From contig QAOA01007942.1 of assembly GCA_003255065.1 (NCBI GenBank), forward strand, positions 1 to 64,000: a stretch of DNA of 64,000 nt, written 5' to 3'. Positions within the stretch are counted from its first letter, which is position 1; each line of letters opens with the position of its first letter. A program made the position numbers and the translations under genes. Below the pieces are notes generated by a model. That model ran no database searches, was not told where the DNA came from, and saw only the letters and a program-made list of their open reading frames with translations. Below, piece by piece: positions 24,178-36,514 of this stretch. The DNA comes from Cercis canadensis. Taxonomy: Eukaryota; Streptophyta; Magnoliopsida; Fabales; Fabaceae.

Positions 24178-24960
24178 ATGACCTCCAACAGCTCCACGAA
24201 CACCACAAATGCTACCTCTACCGTATCCACACCCTATGACCCAAAGAATCTCGTCCAAATTAACACCATCACTCAACTTCCTATCAAGCTAACTGGCACC
24301 AACTACCCTGTTGGCACAAGCAATTTCGGTCACTTCTCATTGGCCATGATTTGGTTGGTTATGTCACCGACACTCACTCTTGTCCTTCACCCCTTCTTGT
24401 AAGCGACGAAGCTGATGAAGGTGTCAGTAACCCAGCTTACCATTATTGGATTCGACAAGACCAACTCCTTTACCTTGCCATCTTAAGCTCCTGTGAAGCT
24501 GATGCCCATAGCATCATGTCTTCTGTAGAAACATCAGCTGAAGCATGGATCAAACTTCAGAAGGCTTATGTTAATCGCTCTCGATCACGGGTCATGTCTC
24601 TCAAGGAATGTCTAGCCTCCTTCACCAAAGGCATGTCCTCTGTCTCCGACTACCTGAACACCATCAAGGGTATTGCCAATGAACTATCTTTAATTGGCTA
24701 CCTACTTGATGATATTGATCTTGTTATCTATGCATTAAGTGACCTTGGCCCTTCCTTTCGAGAGATCTCTACTTCTCTTCGAACCCGTGAGACTCCCATT
24801 ACCTTTGATGACCTATTTGATAAACTTGTTGACCATGAACTATTCAAAGAGAAGAAAGACTCCATGGTGGCCCTGCACCTGTCACCGTAAACTATGCCAA
24901 AAGAAATAATACACCCTTCTATTCCAGAAACTGCAACCAATCCCACTTTCCTCAAGACAT
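24178..24960 (+). pseudogene. copia gag remnant
   Basis: Begins at the ATG after the primer site with an Asn/Ser/Thr-rich N-terminus and 'LPIKLTGTNYP', shifts frame near 24350, and continues as the UBN2-type gag domain ('AWIKLQKAYVNRSRSRVMSL', 'SVSDYLNTIKGIANELSLIG'). The C-terminus is joined to pol by deletion at about 24960. Confidence 0.88.
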
Positions 24961-25787
24961 TTCAACATGGTCTTTTCCAACAGTTCTCTCTCAAAGATCT
25001 TGGCAGTCCCAGTTATTTTCTTGGTGTTAAGATTGTCCCCACCACTGCTAGTCTCTTCCTCACTCAGCACAAATATGTTCGTGATTTATTGGAAAAAGCT
25101 TCCATGCAGGGTGCTCATCCCATGACTACTCCTATGGCCATCAATTGCTCACTTGCTCTGTTGCCCGATGTCTCCTCTTGTGACACCAAGTTGTATTAAT
25201 GTCTTGTTGGCTCATTACAATACCTTGCTCTTACTCGTCTAGATATTAGTTTCTTTGTGAACAAACTTGCTCAGCACATGCAAGCCCCTCAGGATCATCA
25301 TTTTTAGGCCCTCAAACGTGTCCTTTACTACTTAAAGACCACCATTGATCACAACATTCACCTTAAGAAGGACAAATCCTTTCCTCTCATAGCTTATTGT
25401 GATGCTTATTAGGCCAGTGATCATGTTGACAGAAAATCCACCGGGGCTTACATTGCCTATCTTGGCTCAAATCCTATATCTTGGGCTGCTCGCAAGCAAT
25501 CTTCTATTGTTCAGTCCTCCACAGAGGCAGAATATCGAACCATTGCTTCTACTTTTGCTGAACTCCTCTGGCTACTTTCATTGCCAAGACCTCCACATAT
25601 TTTCTCAGACAATATTGGTGCCACCTACCTATGTGCTAATCATGTTTTCCATTCTCGTATGAAACAACTTGCCATTGATTATCATTTTGTTCATGATTTA
25701 GTGAGTAATGGTTCATTACGGGTCTCTCATGTTTCCTCCAGTCATCAGCTTGCAAACTTACTCACCAAACCATTTTCAGGACCCTGA
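24961..25787 (+). pseudogene. copia reverse transcriptase C-terminus and RNase H remnant
   Basis: Reads 'QQFSLKDLGSPSYFLGVKI' and 'SLFLTQHKYVRDLLEKA' (RT thumb side), then 'LVGSLQYLALTRLDISFFVN', '[20 protein letters not shown]', '[14 protein letters not shown]' (RNase H) and the end motif '[10 protein letters not shown]'. At least three in-frame stops (near 25198, 25306 and 25411) break it. Confidence 0.9.
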
Positions 25788-26041
25788 CACCTCTTTCTCA
25801 AAGATAAGATTGGTGTCGTCCAATCCTCCACCATCTTGAGGGGGCGTATTGGTGTAGTTACTTCTTGAAACTCAAACTCTAATCTCCAAGATTGTTTCTA
25901 ACATATTAGGTTGACCTATTTAAATGTATAATACCTAACCTCATCATTATCTTACTTGATCTCTTTGTAAAACCCTAATCACAGTATGTATTTAAGTTAC
26001 TCGAAGTTAATGAGAAATACAATCACTTTTCAACAGCCGTA

Positions 26042-26225
26042 CCCCCCCAACCCCCCGCGCGGTCCACAGTCCCAGTGCAGCTTCGTTCTTATGTCAGGCA
26101 TTGCTATGATCAAGAACCTGGTGTTTCACAGTGGCACGGGCATCGACCAGATTGAAGAAGAAAAGCTTGAATCGAGGTTTTGCAAGACTAAAGACAAAGG
26201 AGGCTGGCACCTTTACCAATAAAAT
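26042..26225 (+). other. C-rich tract and GC-richer segment of unknown origin
   Basis: Directly after the copia element comes the rest of the C-rich target, then about 150 bases of GC content well above the surroundings, with an open frame ('MSGIAMIKNLVFHSGTGIDQ', from 26091) that closes at 26222. No family recognised. It could be a captured exon fragment. Confidence 0.3.
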
Positions 26226-26439
26226 TTGGATCTACATGAATATCCCTTTCATTATTACAGTATTGCTACTTGTATACTAATGAAAGGAGCAGTTGACAAT
26301 TGAATCCAATTTTTCCCGTCCTTTTTTATTCTGAATTTATATGGGTTTTTATCTATTAATGTAAACTTTTCAGTTGAGTGGTTACTTGATATACTGTAAT
26401 AAGTGTCTCGTAATTTTAGTTGCTCACATTAACTGATTC

Positions 26440-27066
26440 TATTTCATATTTCAAAGGCCAGTGGAAGTTCACCCTAGATTTCCAATTCTAAAGAAATGAG
26501 AGGCACATGTTTCATTTTATAAGTTGAGCTCATTCTTTTAGTGTTAAACATGTTTATTAGCGGAGAAATTGCTATGCTATTACCCGTTAAAAGTAGAGTG
26601 TAATGTTATCATTTTCTTCAAAACTCTTATTTAAGACAGAAATAATAATTAGTCTTGGGATTATTGCAAAGCTCTCATAAACTAGATTACTCAGCGAGAG
26701 TAAAAACAATCAAACAATATACAGCAAAAGTGCATTGGGCCTTTGCATGAAAATTAGTATTATACTAAAAATTTTCTTTATCCCTTTTTTGTATGATTAA
26801 ATTTATGCCACTTATGCTAATATATAACTATTTTTACTCAGATTAGATCATTATAATTCACGAGAACTTTGCAATGAGACAAAAAAAATATGGGTTACTT
26901 TGATCTAAAATTAAAGCTTTGAGAGAGGTAGTAACACCACCCCATTTTGAGGGGTAGCAGAGCAACTCCCTTATTGGTTGAAATGCTGGAAAACTTAGAC
27001 ATGATTGAGGGACCACAGTGAGAAGGAAAACTGATCTGATCATAGTTCCTAGTGTCAAATATAAAA
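26440..27066 (+). pseudogene. P450 relic: intron end and C-terminal scrap
   Basis: 'agtggaagttcaccctagat' at about 26461 matches the intron of P450 A near 21559, and 26978-27060 translates in pieces as 'GKLRH...GTTVRRKTDLIIVP', matching 'ENLDMAEAMGTTVRRKTDLL' of A. Most of exon 2 is missing between them. A dead copy of the A/B group. Confidence 0.8.
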
Positions 27067-27929
27067 CTATTTATGAGACTTCATCTAATAGCTTAAATTT
27101 TTAGGTTGAATTAGTTCTTGACATGATATTAGAGCTTCTTTGACCAAACGGTTAGGAGATTGAATTTTTTTGCCCCTACTTTCTCAATTAAATTGAAATT
27201 TCAGCACATGGTATATATGAGTTTGTGTTTTGTCCACGCTTCAAGTCCAAAGGGCTTTCGTGTGCAGGGGCATGTCAATTATAAAAATATTCTTGGCCCT
27301 TCATAGTTTGAGCTTTTAGGTTGAATCGATTTTTTGACACTTAGGTCATTTAATGCTGCACCAGTCGAATAAGATCCACATGGAATGTGCATAATTTAGT
27401 TGGTTATCTTTGCTGCAGGTTCACTTCGTTGCTGTGACTTGTATATAAAAACGAACACAGGCACACACATGGCCTCAATGGATCTCATATATGACTTTAC
27501 TTTCCTTTTCATGTCTTTATCTTAATAGTTCAAGTGAATAAAGGTCTACTTTTATAATATAATTTCTTCTAGTTGATGGGATGAACGCTCTACTCTAGCT
27601 AATTTAAATGAAGAGTGTGTTAAAGATATTAATGAAAACTCTTTTAGGGCATCTCCTTATTGTCACAGTCCTCCTAAGAGCTATTGTGACCAGCGCTAGG
27701 ACTAGTAAGTGGGAACAAGTGAACAGGAGCCCAGTCTAACAAGTCTTAAACAAAAACTTTGTAAGCAAAACCACTATACACTAGAAGATTTATCAACAGA
27801 TAAAGGATTTTATATCTTAACCGTGAGGATCTGTAATTATAGTAATAGAAGTAGATATCATAAGCATGAGCGTTGATCATTTGGAGTGGTGTGGTTAATC
27901 AAATATACATACATATGAACCACTGGAAT
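27067..27929. other. Intergenic, no gene recognised
   Basis: Non-coding DNA between the P450 relic and the LTR-like block. Confidence 0.45.
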
Positions 27930-28512
27930 TGTTAGGATTTTAAAGTGTGATACTTGTAGGAGTTACCACACCATATTAACTCCATTTTGACTCCACTTCC
28001 GCATGGCTGTAAACAGCATTTTCTTTTAAGAAGAGTAGGTGGCAAGTTTCTCCTTAGCCACAAACACAAGTCAAGAATTTAATACTGCTTTCAATAGCAT
28101 TTAATGCTGTTTTCGGTGGCCAAGGGAAGCTTATTTCACATGGTGAAATTCAGCAATAGCAGTTGGCAATCTTCTGCTATAAATAGGGAAGATTTCTGCG
28201 TTAAGTAGTAGAGCAAGCATCCTCAATCAGAGAAGTGAGGAAAATTAGAAATACTAGTGAGCTTTTTGTGAGTGTAAGACACTTGCAAGTTTTCTTTGAG
28301 TGTTTCTTTTATATTGTGAGACTTTTAGGTGTAATTGAGTTATTAGGTTTTGAGAGTTTTGCTCATTTTGTATCTCTATCCTCTTATAGTGAATTACTCA
28401 TTTTATCATCTCTCGAAGATGTAAGCAAATTGTCGAATTATATAAATATTGTGTGTTTAATTTCTCTCTATCACTACTCATTTATTTGTCCGCTGCATAC
28501 TTTGTCGTAACA
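27930..28512 (+). mobile_element. Solo LTR-like element abutting P450 B
   Basis: A 583-bp block beginning 'tgttaggatt' and ending 'gtcgtaaca' (TG...CA). It contains a TATA-type 'ctataaatagggaag' at about 28178-28192 and a leader-like GA/T-rich 3' half, as in LTR U3-R-U5. No primer site follows and no target duplication is evident, so this is a solo LTR at best, and its right end lies only 50 bp before the P450 B start codon. Confidence 0.55.
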
Positions 28513-28562
28513 GAAGCCGATCAAGAGGCTTGCAAGTATCAAAGAGTTTGTGTATTTTCCTC

Positions 28563-31561
28563 ATGGAGCATCACTTCTCATCCTTCCCCTTCCTTATCTT
28601 GTCAGTAACTTTTATCCTCTTTATGTCAATGATCCTGAAAGCACCAAAGACATTCAAAACCACAAGAACACGTTCAAAGCTTCCCCCAGGGCCATGGAAG
28701 CTTCCACTTTTTGGAAGCATACACTGTCTTGTTGGCTCTTCATCACCTTTCCAACGCATGCGAGAATTAGCCCAAAAATATGGCCCTTTGATATACCTAA
28801 AACTCGGTGAAACGCCAACCGTGGTGGTTTCTTCTGCAGAAGTTGCCAAGGAGGTGTTGAAAACCCATGATATCATCTTTGCTCAACGGCCTCGTCTTCT
28901 TGGTGCAGATATAATATTTTATGGTCCCAGAAACATTTCCCTCTCGCCCACCGGAGACTATTGGAAGCAGCTAAGAAAGATATGCACATTGGAGATGCTA
29001 AGTGCTAAGCGTGTGCGATCATTTCAATCAATTAGAGAAGAAGAGGTATCACATTTAATTAACTATATATCTACAAAGGCTGGATCTCCCATCAACCTCA
29101 GTGAGAAATTTTTTTCGATGTCTTGCATGATTACTGCAAGGGCAACATTCGGTGATAAATGTTGCAAGGAACCAGCAGCACTGATTTACATTGCTCAGGA
29201 AATATCCAAGGTGAATGAAAATGTTAATATTAGTTATTTGTTTCCATCACAAAAGTGGCTTCATGTTATCACGGGAAAGAGGCGTGAATTAGAGGAGATA
29301 CATCTAGAAACTGATATGGTTCTTGAAAGCATAATCCATGAGGCAGTAACTAATAATAAGAGTGGTGAACGTGAAGGTGAAGCTGATAATCTTCTGTCCT
29401 TTCTTTTAAATATCAAAGATCATGGTGGCCTTGAATTTCCCTTGACAATCGACAACATCAAAGCCGTTGTGCTGGTTAGTATGGATCTGTTTATGCTTCA
29501 GTTTGTTGTTATTTTCGTTATTATTATTAAAATAGAACATGATAAGACTTTAAAGTAAGACTTAATTAACCTTCTATCCACGTTTTTATATAAAAAAATA
29601 ATAATTAAAAATGGTTAAAAAAAGAAAAAAAAAAAATCCAGCTGAGCATAACTTAATTAACCTAGTTGACTGTATCTTAGACATAACAAAAGGGTCAAGA
29701 TGAAACTGAGTTTAGATTATGCCCCACCTATACTAAAATGACAATGAACTCTCCTTTGTTAAGAGAGAGAGTTAAAATAGTAACGGTGTCAATTTTAGTT
29801 TAGGTTTATTCCAAACTTTTAAGTCCTCTTCGATAGGATATGGGTTTGAATTTTTTTCTCTCTATGCTTTACATTTCCTAGTTTTGAAAGTGGAAGTGTT
29901 TGTATAATTTCAAACTAGGGGGTAAGGTTTTTTAAGCCTTAGGGAATCAATGTAATTTATGTGCTTATTTAAACTAGCTTACGAGTCAATAAATCAAGTC
30001 TCTTGGATGCAAAATTGGTTTATCTACATGGTTCAAATTGGAGTCAAGTTTTTTTTTTTGGTGTATTTTGGTTACAACTTTGAATTTGAACATGAAACTC
30101 ACAAGCTTTGATAATAATTTCATTACCACTCTGCTACAAGTTGTTTTGGTTAATTGGAGTCAAGTTTTACTCAAGTCATTTCTAGATTTTTATTGCATAA
30201 CTACTTAAGGTAGTTCACCTTTGATTATATCCATGTAGGCAATTAAATTTTGTTAAATGATTTTCCACCTCATAAATTAGTGACCAGTTAAAATATATCA
30301 TTTGTCAATTGAAAATATGACATAAAAATTATAGGCAATTTAAATTTTTTAAAATGCCTTTAAATGGATTTTTCTAGTCACATACTTGACAACCAATTAA
30401 ATTGTGCCATTTGTATAACATGACTTAGCATATCCAATAATAAAAAAACTATATGTCGTTTTAATATATAATTAATTAATGATGTTGCTTGGCCAATAAT
30501 AAGTTATCAAGTGTCAATTTGTGTCATGGTGGCCAATCACATATTTTTATCCTTTTAATAAGAGATATATAATTGGTGCTACTTTGTCAAAATAAAGCAT
30601 GAAGTAATTATTATCTCTATTAAAATTTAAAAAGAGATAATTACTTTGTACATCAATTAATTATATACATAAATTAATGATGTTACTTAGCCAATGGAAA
30701 ATTACCAAGTGTCAATATGCATTACTCTAGCCAATCTTATATTTTTATCTCTTTATTAAAATAATTAAGGATAATTGTGAAGGACTTCATGTCAGGTTAG
30801 GAATCTCCTTCTATGGGTCTATTTATAGAACTCTTATGCCATTTTGAAGTACTGAAGCTATGCCAGTTTGTGTGTACAATCAGATCCTAGTTTAATTAAT
30901 TAATCCGAGGTCATTCACAAGCTATATATATATGCAGGATTTAGTTCTTGCTGGAACTGAGGCATTATCCACCATCGTGGAATGGGCCATTGCAGAAATG
31001 CTGAAAAATCCAAGAGTAATGAAAAGGGCACAAGCAGAAGTTAGACAAATTTTTGGCAGCAAAGGATATATTGATGAAACAGCACATGCGGAATTGAAGT
31101 TTTTAAAAGCAATCTTGAAAGAAACATTGAGATTACACCCTCCTGCTCCTTTGCTGATTCCAAGAGAGTGCAGAGAAACTTGTGAGATTAATGGCTACAC
31201 AATACCAGTTGCAACGCAATTACTTGTGAATGTATGGGCCATTGGAAGAGATCCCAAGTATTGGAGTGAAGCAGAGAAATTTTGGCCTGAGAGATTCTTG
31301 GATTGTCCAATTGATTACAATGGCTCCAATTTTGAATTTATCCCATTTGGTGCTGGAAAGAGAATGTGTCCTGGCATGTTATTTGCTGCAGTTAATATTG
31401 AACTTGCGCTTGCACAGTTGCTCTACAATTTTGATTGGGAATTTCCCATTGGAACTACTCCAGAAAGTTTAGACATGACTGAAACTTTAGGCACCACCGT
31501 GAGAAAAAAAAACAATCTACTCTTAATCCCCATATCTTATAATAAGGTAGTGGTTGTGTGA
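28563..31561 (+). CDS. Cytochrome P450 B, CYP71D-like, intact frame
   Basis: Exons 28563-29474 and 30938-31561 give 511 residues, with a 1463-bp intron, far longer than in its paralogues. Anchor at residues 8-26, hinge '[19 protein letters not shown]', 'SPTGDYWKQLRKICTLEMLS', ExxR 'ETLR', 'FWPERF' (Trp for the usual Tyr) and haem loop 'FGAGKRMCPG' with Cys448. The I-helix reads 'AGTEALST': the acidic residue is kept but the oxygen-activating Thr is Ala313. At the place of P450 A's ATG the aligned codon is TTG, so I start at the next Met (28563), which A also has ('FLME'). Same group as A. Substrate unknown. Whether it is active with the altered I-helix and LTR-derived upstream DNA is open. 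Confidence 0.82.
30471..30765. repeat. Direct repeat within P450 B intron
   Basis: 'attaatgatgttgcttggcc...caagtgtcaat...ggccaatcacatatttttatc' (30471-30565) recurs about 200 bp later (30669-30765) with about 80% identity. The spacer contains 'agagataattactttgtac' and a partly inverted 'gtaattattatctct'. Confidence 0.75.
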
Positions 31562-32261
31562 GATCACATACTGATAAGGACAATGGCATGCATGGTGGCC
31601 ATTGACTAGAGCACGTGCTAGAGAGCTTCAACTTAACCTTGATCTTGTTATAAAGTCTTATGCAGATCTGGAGCATCACGTGAGGAGCTTGGGAGTTTGC
31701 TTGTATTGATTAATTGGTTGTTTGTCAGGTTTTAAGCTATTTAAGTGAGGCTTTTCCCTTTTGTTGGCTGCTTGAATATTATTATCAAATAGAGCATGTG
31801 GGCATTTCAGCCGTCGCTTTGTGTGAGTTCTTATCTGCTTGGATTAGACTGTTAAATTCAATAGCAACCCGCATAAGAGATGGGTATTATAGCCTTGGCC
31901 TTGAGTTTTTGGGAAACTTTATTTTATAATAAAAATTATTTAGCACTAAATACTTCAACAATTGAATATTGGATACAGTACTTAGTTTATGATAAGTCTT
32001 TTGACTTGTTTAATAAACATTTTTAAAAATATAGAAACAATTATTTTTTTTAAAACTAAATTCTAGTTTTCTTCCTTAACAATATATACCACAGTAGTGT
32101 AATATATTTTATCAAAATTTATATCAAATTATTTTAAATTGATCAATATTAGCCTTTCATAGAAAAGGTAAAAAATTTGTATTGGAATAATTAAGAATAA
32201 AGTAAAAATAAAAAATTTGTAGCAANAATACAAAAAAAAAAAAAAGAAGTTTCATTCAAAC
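31562..32261. other. P450 B 3' flank, no gene seen
   Basis: The open frame at 31714-31929 has no recognisable features. A single N at 32226 sits just before a poly-A run. Confidence 0.45.
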
Positions 32262-32876
32262 TAAGTTTAATTATAATTTTGGTCCTTTATATTTTGATAA
32301 AATGAACTATGGGGTCACTCTATTTTAAAAATGAACCATTTGGTCTCTATATTTTCAAAAAATGAGCAATTTTGGTCATTCCTTAGTGAACTATTAAAAA
32401 CTTAATGAAAAATATTGATGTGACATTAAAAATTAATTTTTTTTTTAATTTTAATTCAATAATTTAAATACATGTGACATGCACATAATTTTTTAAATAC
32501 TGAAATTAATCCTTGCAATAAAATTAAGTAATAATTTTATATAAAAAAAAATCTTAAACTTAAAAGGCATGTGCAGATTTTTAAGTAGTAATTTTAAGTA
32601 GAATTTTTTTTTTATATGTAAAATTATTACCTAATCTTGTTATAAAGATTAATTTTGATAATTAAAAGGTCATGTGCATGTGTCACATGCATTTAAATTG
32701 TTGATTTAAAATAAAAAAAATTAATGTCACATCAGTATTATTTATTAAGTTTTAATGATACACTAACAAAATAATCAAAATTCTTATTTTATGAAATTAA
32801 ATAATTTATTTTTAAAATAAAAGGAGCAAATCATTTATTTTACCAAAATAAAATACCGAAAGTGGAATTAAGCCTT
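32262..32876. mobile_element. Large foldback element, about 615 bp
   Basis: Arms of about 250 bp: 'aagtttaattataattttgg' onward on the left is mirrored by the reverse complement of 32620-32876 ('aaggcttaattccactttcg', 'ggtaaaataaatgatttg', 'gatgtgacattaa', 'atgcatgtgacacatgcaca'). This 'taatt..a.tttggtcc' type of terminus is common in non-autonomous plant foldbacks. No coding. It ends 23 bp before the PPR start codon. Confidence 0.82.
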
Positions 32877-32899
32877 GAATCTATATACCATCCTTGCGC

Positions 32900-35800
32900 A
32901 TGAGAAGGGGCTTTGTTAGTTTCGTTTGGTGCGGCAAGTTTACTCTTTTTGGATTTTCATTTGTACCCGCGGCCATTGACACACGAATGTTTTCGAGCTT
33001 GAAAACTAGAAAGCACTCTGTCAAGTTTGGGGCATTTCGGCTTACAGGTATGAACACTCTATCTCCCTCATTTTGGTGTGTTTAGTTTGAAGATTGAGGT
33101 TACTTTAATGGAATTGAAGCTTTTGCCTCACCCAGAATCACTTTTTGGTGCTTGCAAAAGCTAAACAAAAAATGCACGAATTCAGGGTTTTTGTTTTTTG
33201 GGTCTGATACCATGGATAGATACAAAAGTTTTGATATTTCTGCTGATTGATGAATCAGTGGATGAATTGTTTACAGAAGGCATAGATGCGCTTTGAACAA
33301 TATTGTTTCCATTTCATTTGGAGATGGGTTCAATACTTAAGCCAGTTCCATGTATTCTATATGTATGTTGGCATATTGCTAAATGATATTACGTTTGGCT
33401 GACCTTTTGGAATTGTGTTTGTTATTATACTAATTACAGTTATTTCACCAAAGCTAAATCCATCTTGGTTAATATTTAATAATTATTTGAGTTTTTGATA
33501 TACTGATACTCCTTTTCCTGGTTTAATTATCAGTCATTGAAGCCTTGATACATCATCCATAAGCGTTCCCTCCAAGAGGAAGAATGAACTGCTGCAAAGA
33601 CCAATAAGTTGTCAACTGTGACTGTGAGGATTCAAGAGTACGCAGTACACTGGGGTCTTGGCTTGGGTATGCATATGAAGATTCTCTTAAAGAGCCAAGG
33701 TATAACATACTAATATTGCTATTATCATCAGATACTAGTTTACATGATGCATTTTGCGCCTATATTCTAAGAAATCTTTTTTGGTTAAATATTCTTATGT
33801 TTTTTTTTCTTTTCATTTCCATTATGGTTGCAGTATTAAACTTCTGCTGTGTTCTGAAGTGCCGGCTAATTCACCCTTTATCCAAGAAGTTCTCATCCTC
33901 GTCAGATGGGCCTTCTTCTTCTGAACTGTATGGGAAAGTTGTTCCGTTTGCAGATGGGAGCAATCAAGAGAATTTAAGGAAAGTGGAGAGTGTCAGACAA
34001 TCAGTAGATGATGTATGCCGTGTCTTGGAGACTGGTCCTTGGGGACCAGCCCTTGAGAATGCTCTATCCATGTTTGTTGAAATGCCTCAACGAGAATTAA
34101 TTGTTGGAGTACTAAGGAGGTTGAAAGATGTCAAGGTGGCATTACAATATTTTCGATGGGTGGAGGGAAAAATTGAGCAAGTACACTGTCCAGAGGCATA
34201 CAATTCGCTTCTCATGATTATGGCTAGGAGCAGAAACTTTGACCACTTGGAACAGATTCTTGAAGAAATGAGTATTGCTGGATTTGGACCATCTAATAAT
34301 ACTTGTGTTGAGTTAGTTGCTACTTGTGTCAAGTCACAGAAACTGAGAGAGGCTTTTGGAATTATTCAAACAATGAGGAAATTCAAATTTCGCCCAGCTT
34401 TTTCAGCTTATACAACACTAATTGGTGCCCTCTCTGCAGCTCATGAATCTGATGTTATGCTCACTCTCTTTCATCAGATGCAAGAACTAGGTTATGAAGT
34501 AAGCGTACATTTGTTTACTACACTTGTTCGTGCATTTGCCAAGGGCGGTCGTGTTGATGCTGCTCTTTCCTTATTGGATGAGATGAGGAGTAACTCATAT
34601 ACTGCTGACCTTGTCCTCTATAATGTCTGTATAGACTGTTTTGGCAAAGTTGGTAAGGTAGATATGGCCTGGAAATTCTTTCATGAAATTTCAGCACATG
34701 GGTTGATGCCGGATGATGTGACATATACTAGCATGATAGGAGTTCTCTGCAAAGCTGAGAGGCTGGATGAAGCTGTTGAGTTGTTTGAGAAAATGGATCA
34801 TGACAGGAAGGTCCCTTGTATTTACGCTTATAATACCATGATTATGGGTTATGGGTCTGTTGGAAAGTTTGATGAAGCGTACAGTTTACTTGAAAGGCAG
34901 AAGAGAAAGGGATGTATTCCTAGTGTAATTGCATATAATTGCATTCTTACTTGTCTAGGGAAAATGGGTAAAATAGAGGAAGCATTGAGGATCTATGAAG
35001 AAATGAAAATAGATGCAGTACCCAATCTTTCAACCTACAATATTTTAATTGACATGCTTTGTAGGGCTGGAAAAGTTGAGGCTGCTTTGAAAATTCAGGA
35101 AGCTATGAAAGAAGCTGGCTTGTTCCCTAATATCATGACCATAAATATAATGATTGATCGACTATGTAAAGCTCGAAGGCTAGATGAAGCCTGTTCCATA
35201 TTTGTAGGATTAAATCATAATGTTTGCACCCCTGATGCCATTACATTTTGTTCTCTTATTGATGGCTTGGGCAGGTCTGGTAGAGTGGACGATGCCTACA
35301 GGCTTTATGAAAAGATGTTAGATTCTGATAGGATTCCAAATGCTGTTGTTTATACATCCCTTATTAGGAACTTCTTCAAGTGGGAAAGGAAGGAGGATGG
35401 TCATAAAATTTACAAAGAGATGATCAATAGGGGCTGTTCTCCTGATTTGACACTCCTTAATACTTACATGGACTGTGTTTTTAAAGCCGATCAAGTTGAG
35501 AAAGGTAGAGCTTTGTTTGAAGAAATAAAGGCTCAGGGATTAATTCCTGATGTTTGGAGCTACTCAATTTTGATTCATGGCCTTGTGAAAGCAGGCTTTG
35601 CAAAAGAAACATATAAGTTGTTCTATGAGATGAAGGAGCAAGGACTGCATTTGGACACCCGTGCCTACAACACTGTTATTTATGGATTCTGCAAGTCTCT
35701 TAAGGTGAATAAAGCTTACCAACTACTGGAGGAAATGAAGACAAAGAATCTTGAACCTACTGTTGTGACTTATGGTTCTGTCATTGATGGACTTGCTAAG

Positions 35801-36514
35801 ATTGATAGGCTTGATGAAGCATATATGCTGTTTGAAGAAGCAAAGTCAAAAGGTGTAGATTTAAATGTAGTCATCTATAGTAGTCTTATAGATGGATTTG
35901 GGAAGGTCGGAAGGATTGATGAAGCATATTTGATTATGGAGGAATTGATGCAGAAGGGTCTGACCCCGAGCGTATACACATGGAATTGCTTACTTAATGC
36001 ACTGGTGCAAGCTGAGGAAATTAATGAAGCTCTTGTTTGCTATCAGTCCATGAAGGACTTGAATTGTGCTCCAAATGAAGTAACTTACAGCATTATGATA
36101 AATGGCTTTTGCAGGGTCAGAAAATTTAATAAGGCCTTTGTGTTCTGGCAAGAGATGCAGAAAAATGGGTTAAAACCCAATACTATTACCTACACCACCA
36201 TGATTTCAGGACTTGCAAAGGCTGGAAATGTTCTTGAGGCTAAAGGTCTCTTTGACAGATTTAAGCAAAGTGGGGGCATACCTGATTCTGCTTGTTATAA
36301 TGCTATGATAGAAGGACTAAGTAATGCCAACAGAGCAATGGATGCATATGATCTTTTTGAGGAGACTCGGCTTAAAGGTTGCCGTATAAATAGCAAAACC
36401 TGTGTTTTTCTTTTAGATGCATTACATAAGACTGACTGCCTTGAGCAGGCAGCAATTGTTGGTGCTGTCTTAAGGGAAATGGCAAAGTCTCAACATGCTA
36501 CAAGATTCCATTGA
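32900..36514 (+). CDS. P-class pentatricopeptide repeat protein, mitochondria/plastid-targeted
   Basis: Predicted organelle RNA-binding protein. I read exon 1 as 32900-33047 and exon 2 as 33834-36514, joined in phase 1 to restore one Val codon, 942 residues. Exon 1 supplies a basic, Arg/Phe-rich presequence ('MRRGFVSFVWCGKFTLFGF') suited to organelle import. From about residue 150 the protein is 21-22 consecutive 35-residue P-type PPR motifs of the form 'PDVWSYSILIHGLVKAGFAK', ending '...HATRFH'. No E, DYW or SMR domain is present, so editing activity is not expected; stabilisation, splicing or translation of organelle RNA is. It resembles the Arabidopsis At3g06920 type. The frame continues upstream of 33834 but is pyrimidine-tract intron there. 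The exon-1 choice is the least certain part. Confidence 0.88.

Larger units (their letters stand above)
23924..26041 (+). mobile_element. Ty1/copia LTR retrotransposon, internally deleted
   Basis: Two 195-bp direct LTRs (23924-24118 and 25847-26041), starting 'tattggtgtagtta' and ending 'acagccgta', differ at about 14 positions by my count (7%). A primer-binding site 'tggtatcagagc' (24131-24142) follows the left LTR and a purine tract 'ttgaggggg' precedes the right one. CCCCC flanks both sides, consistent with a 5-bp target duplication but in a C-rich tract. The interior holds gag and the end of pol only; protease, integrase and most of reverse transcriptase are deleted. Non-autonomous and carrying stops. 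Confidence 0.93.

Noticed and set aside
33716..33833. In-frame upstream extension of the PPR frame with a hydrophobic 'transmembrane' run
   Set aside because: The hydrophobic residues come from translating a T-rich pyrimidine tract ending 'ttgcag'; this is intron, and joining at 33834 gives a proper targeting exon.
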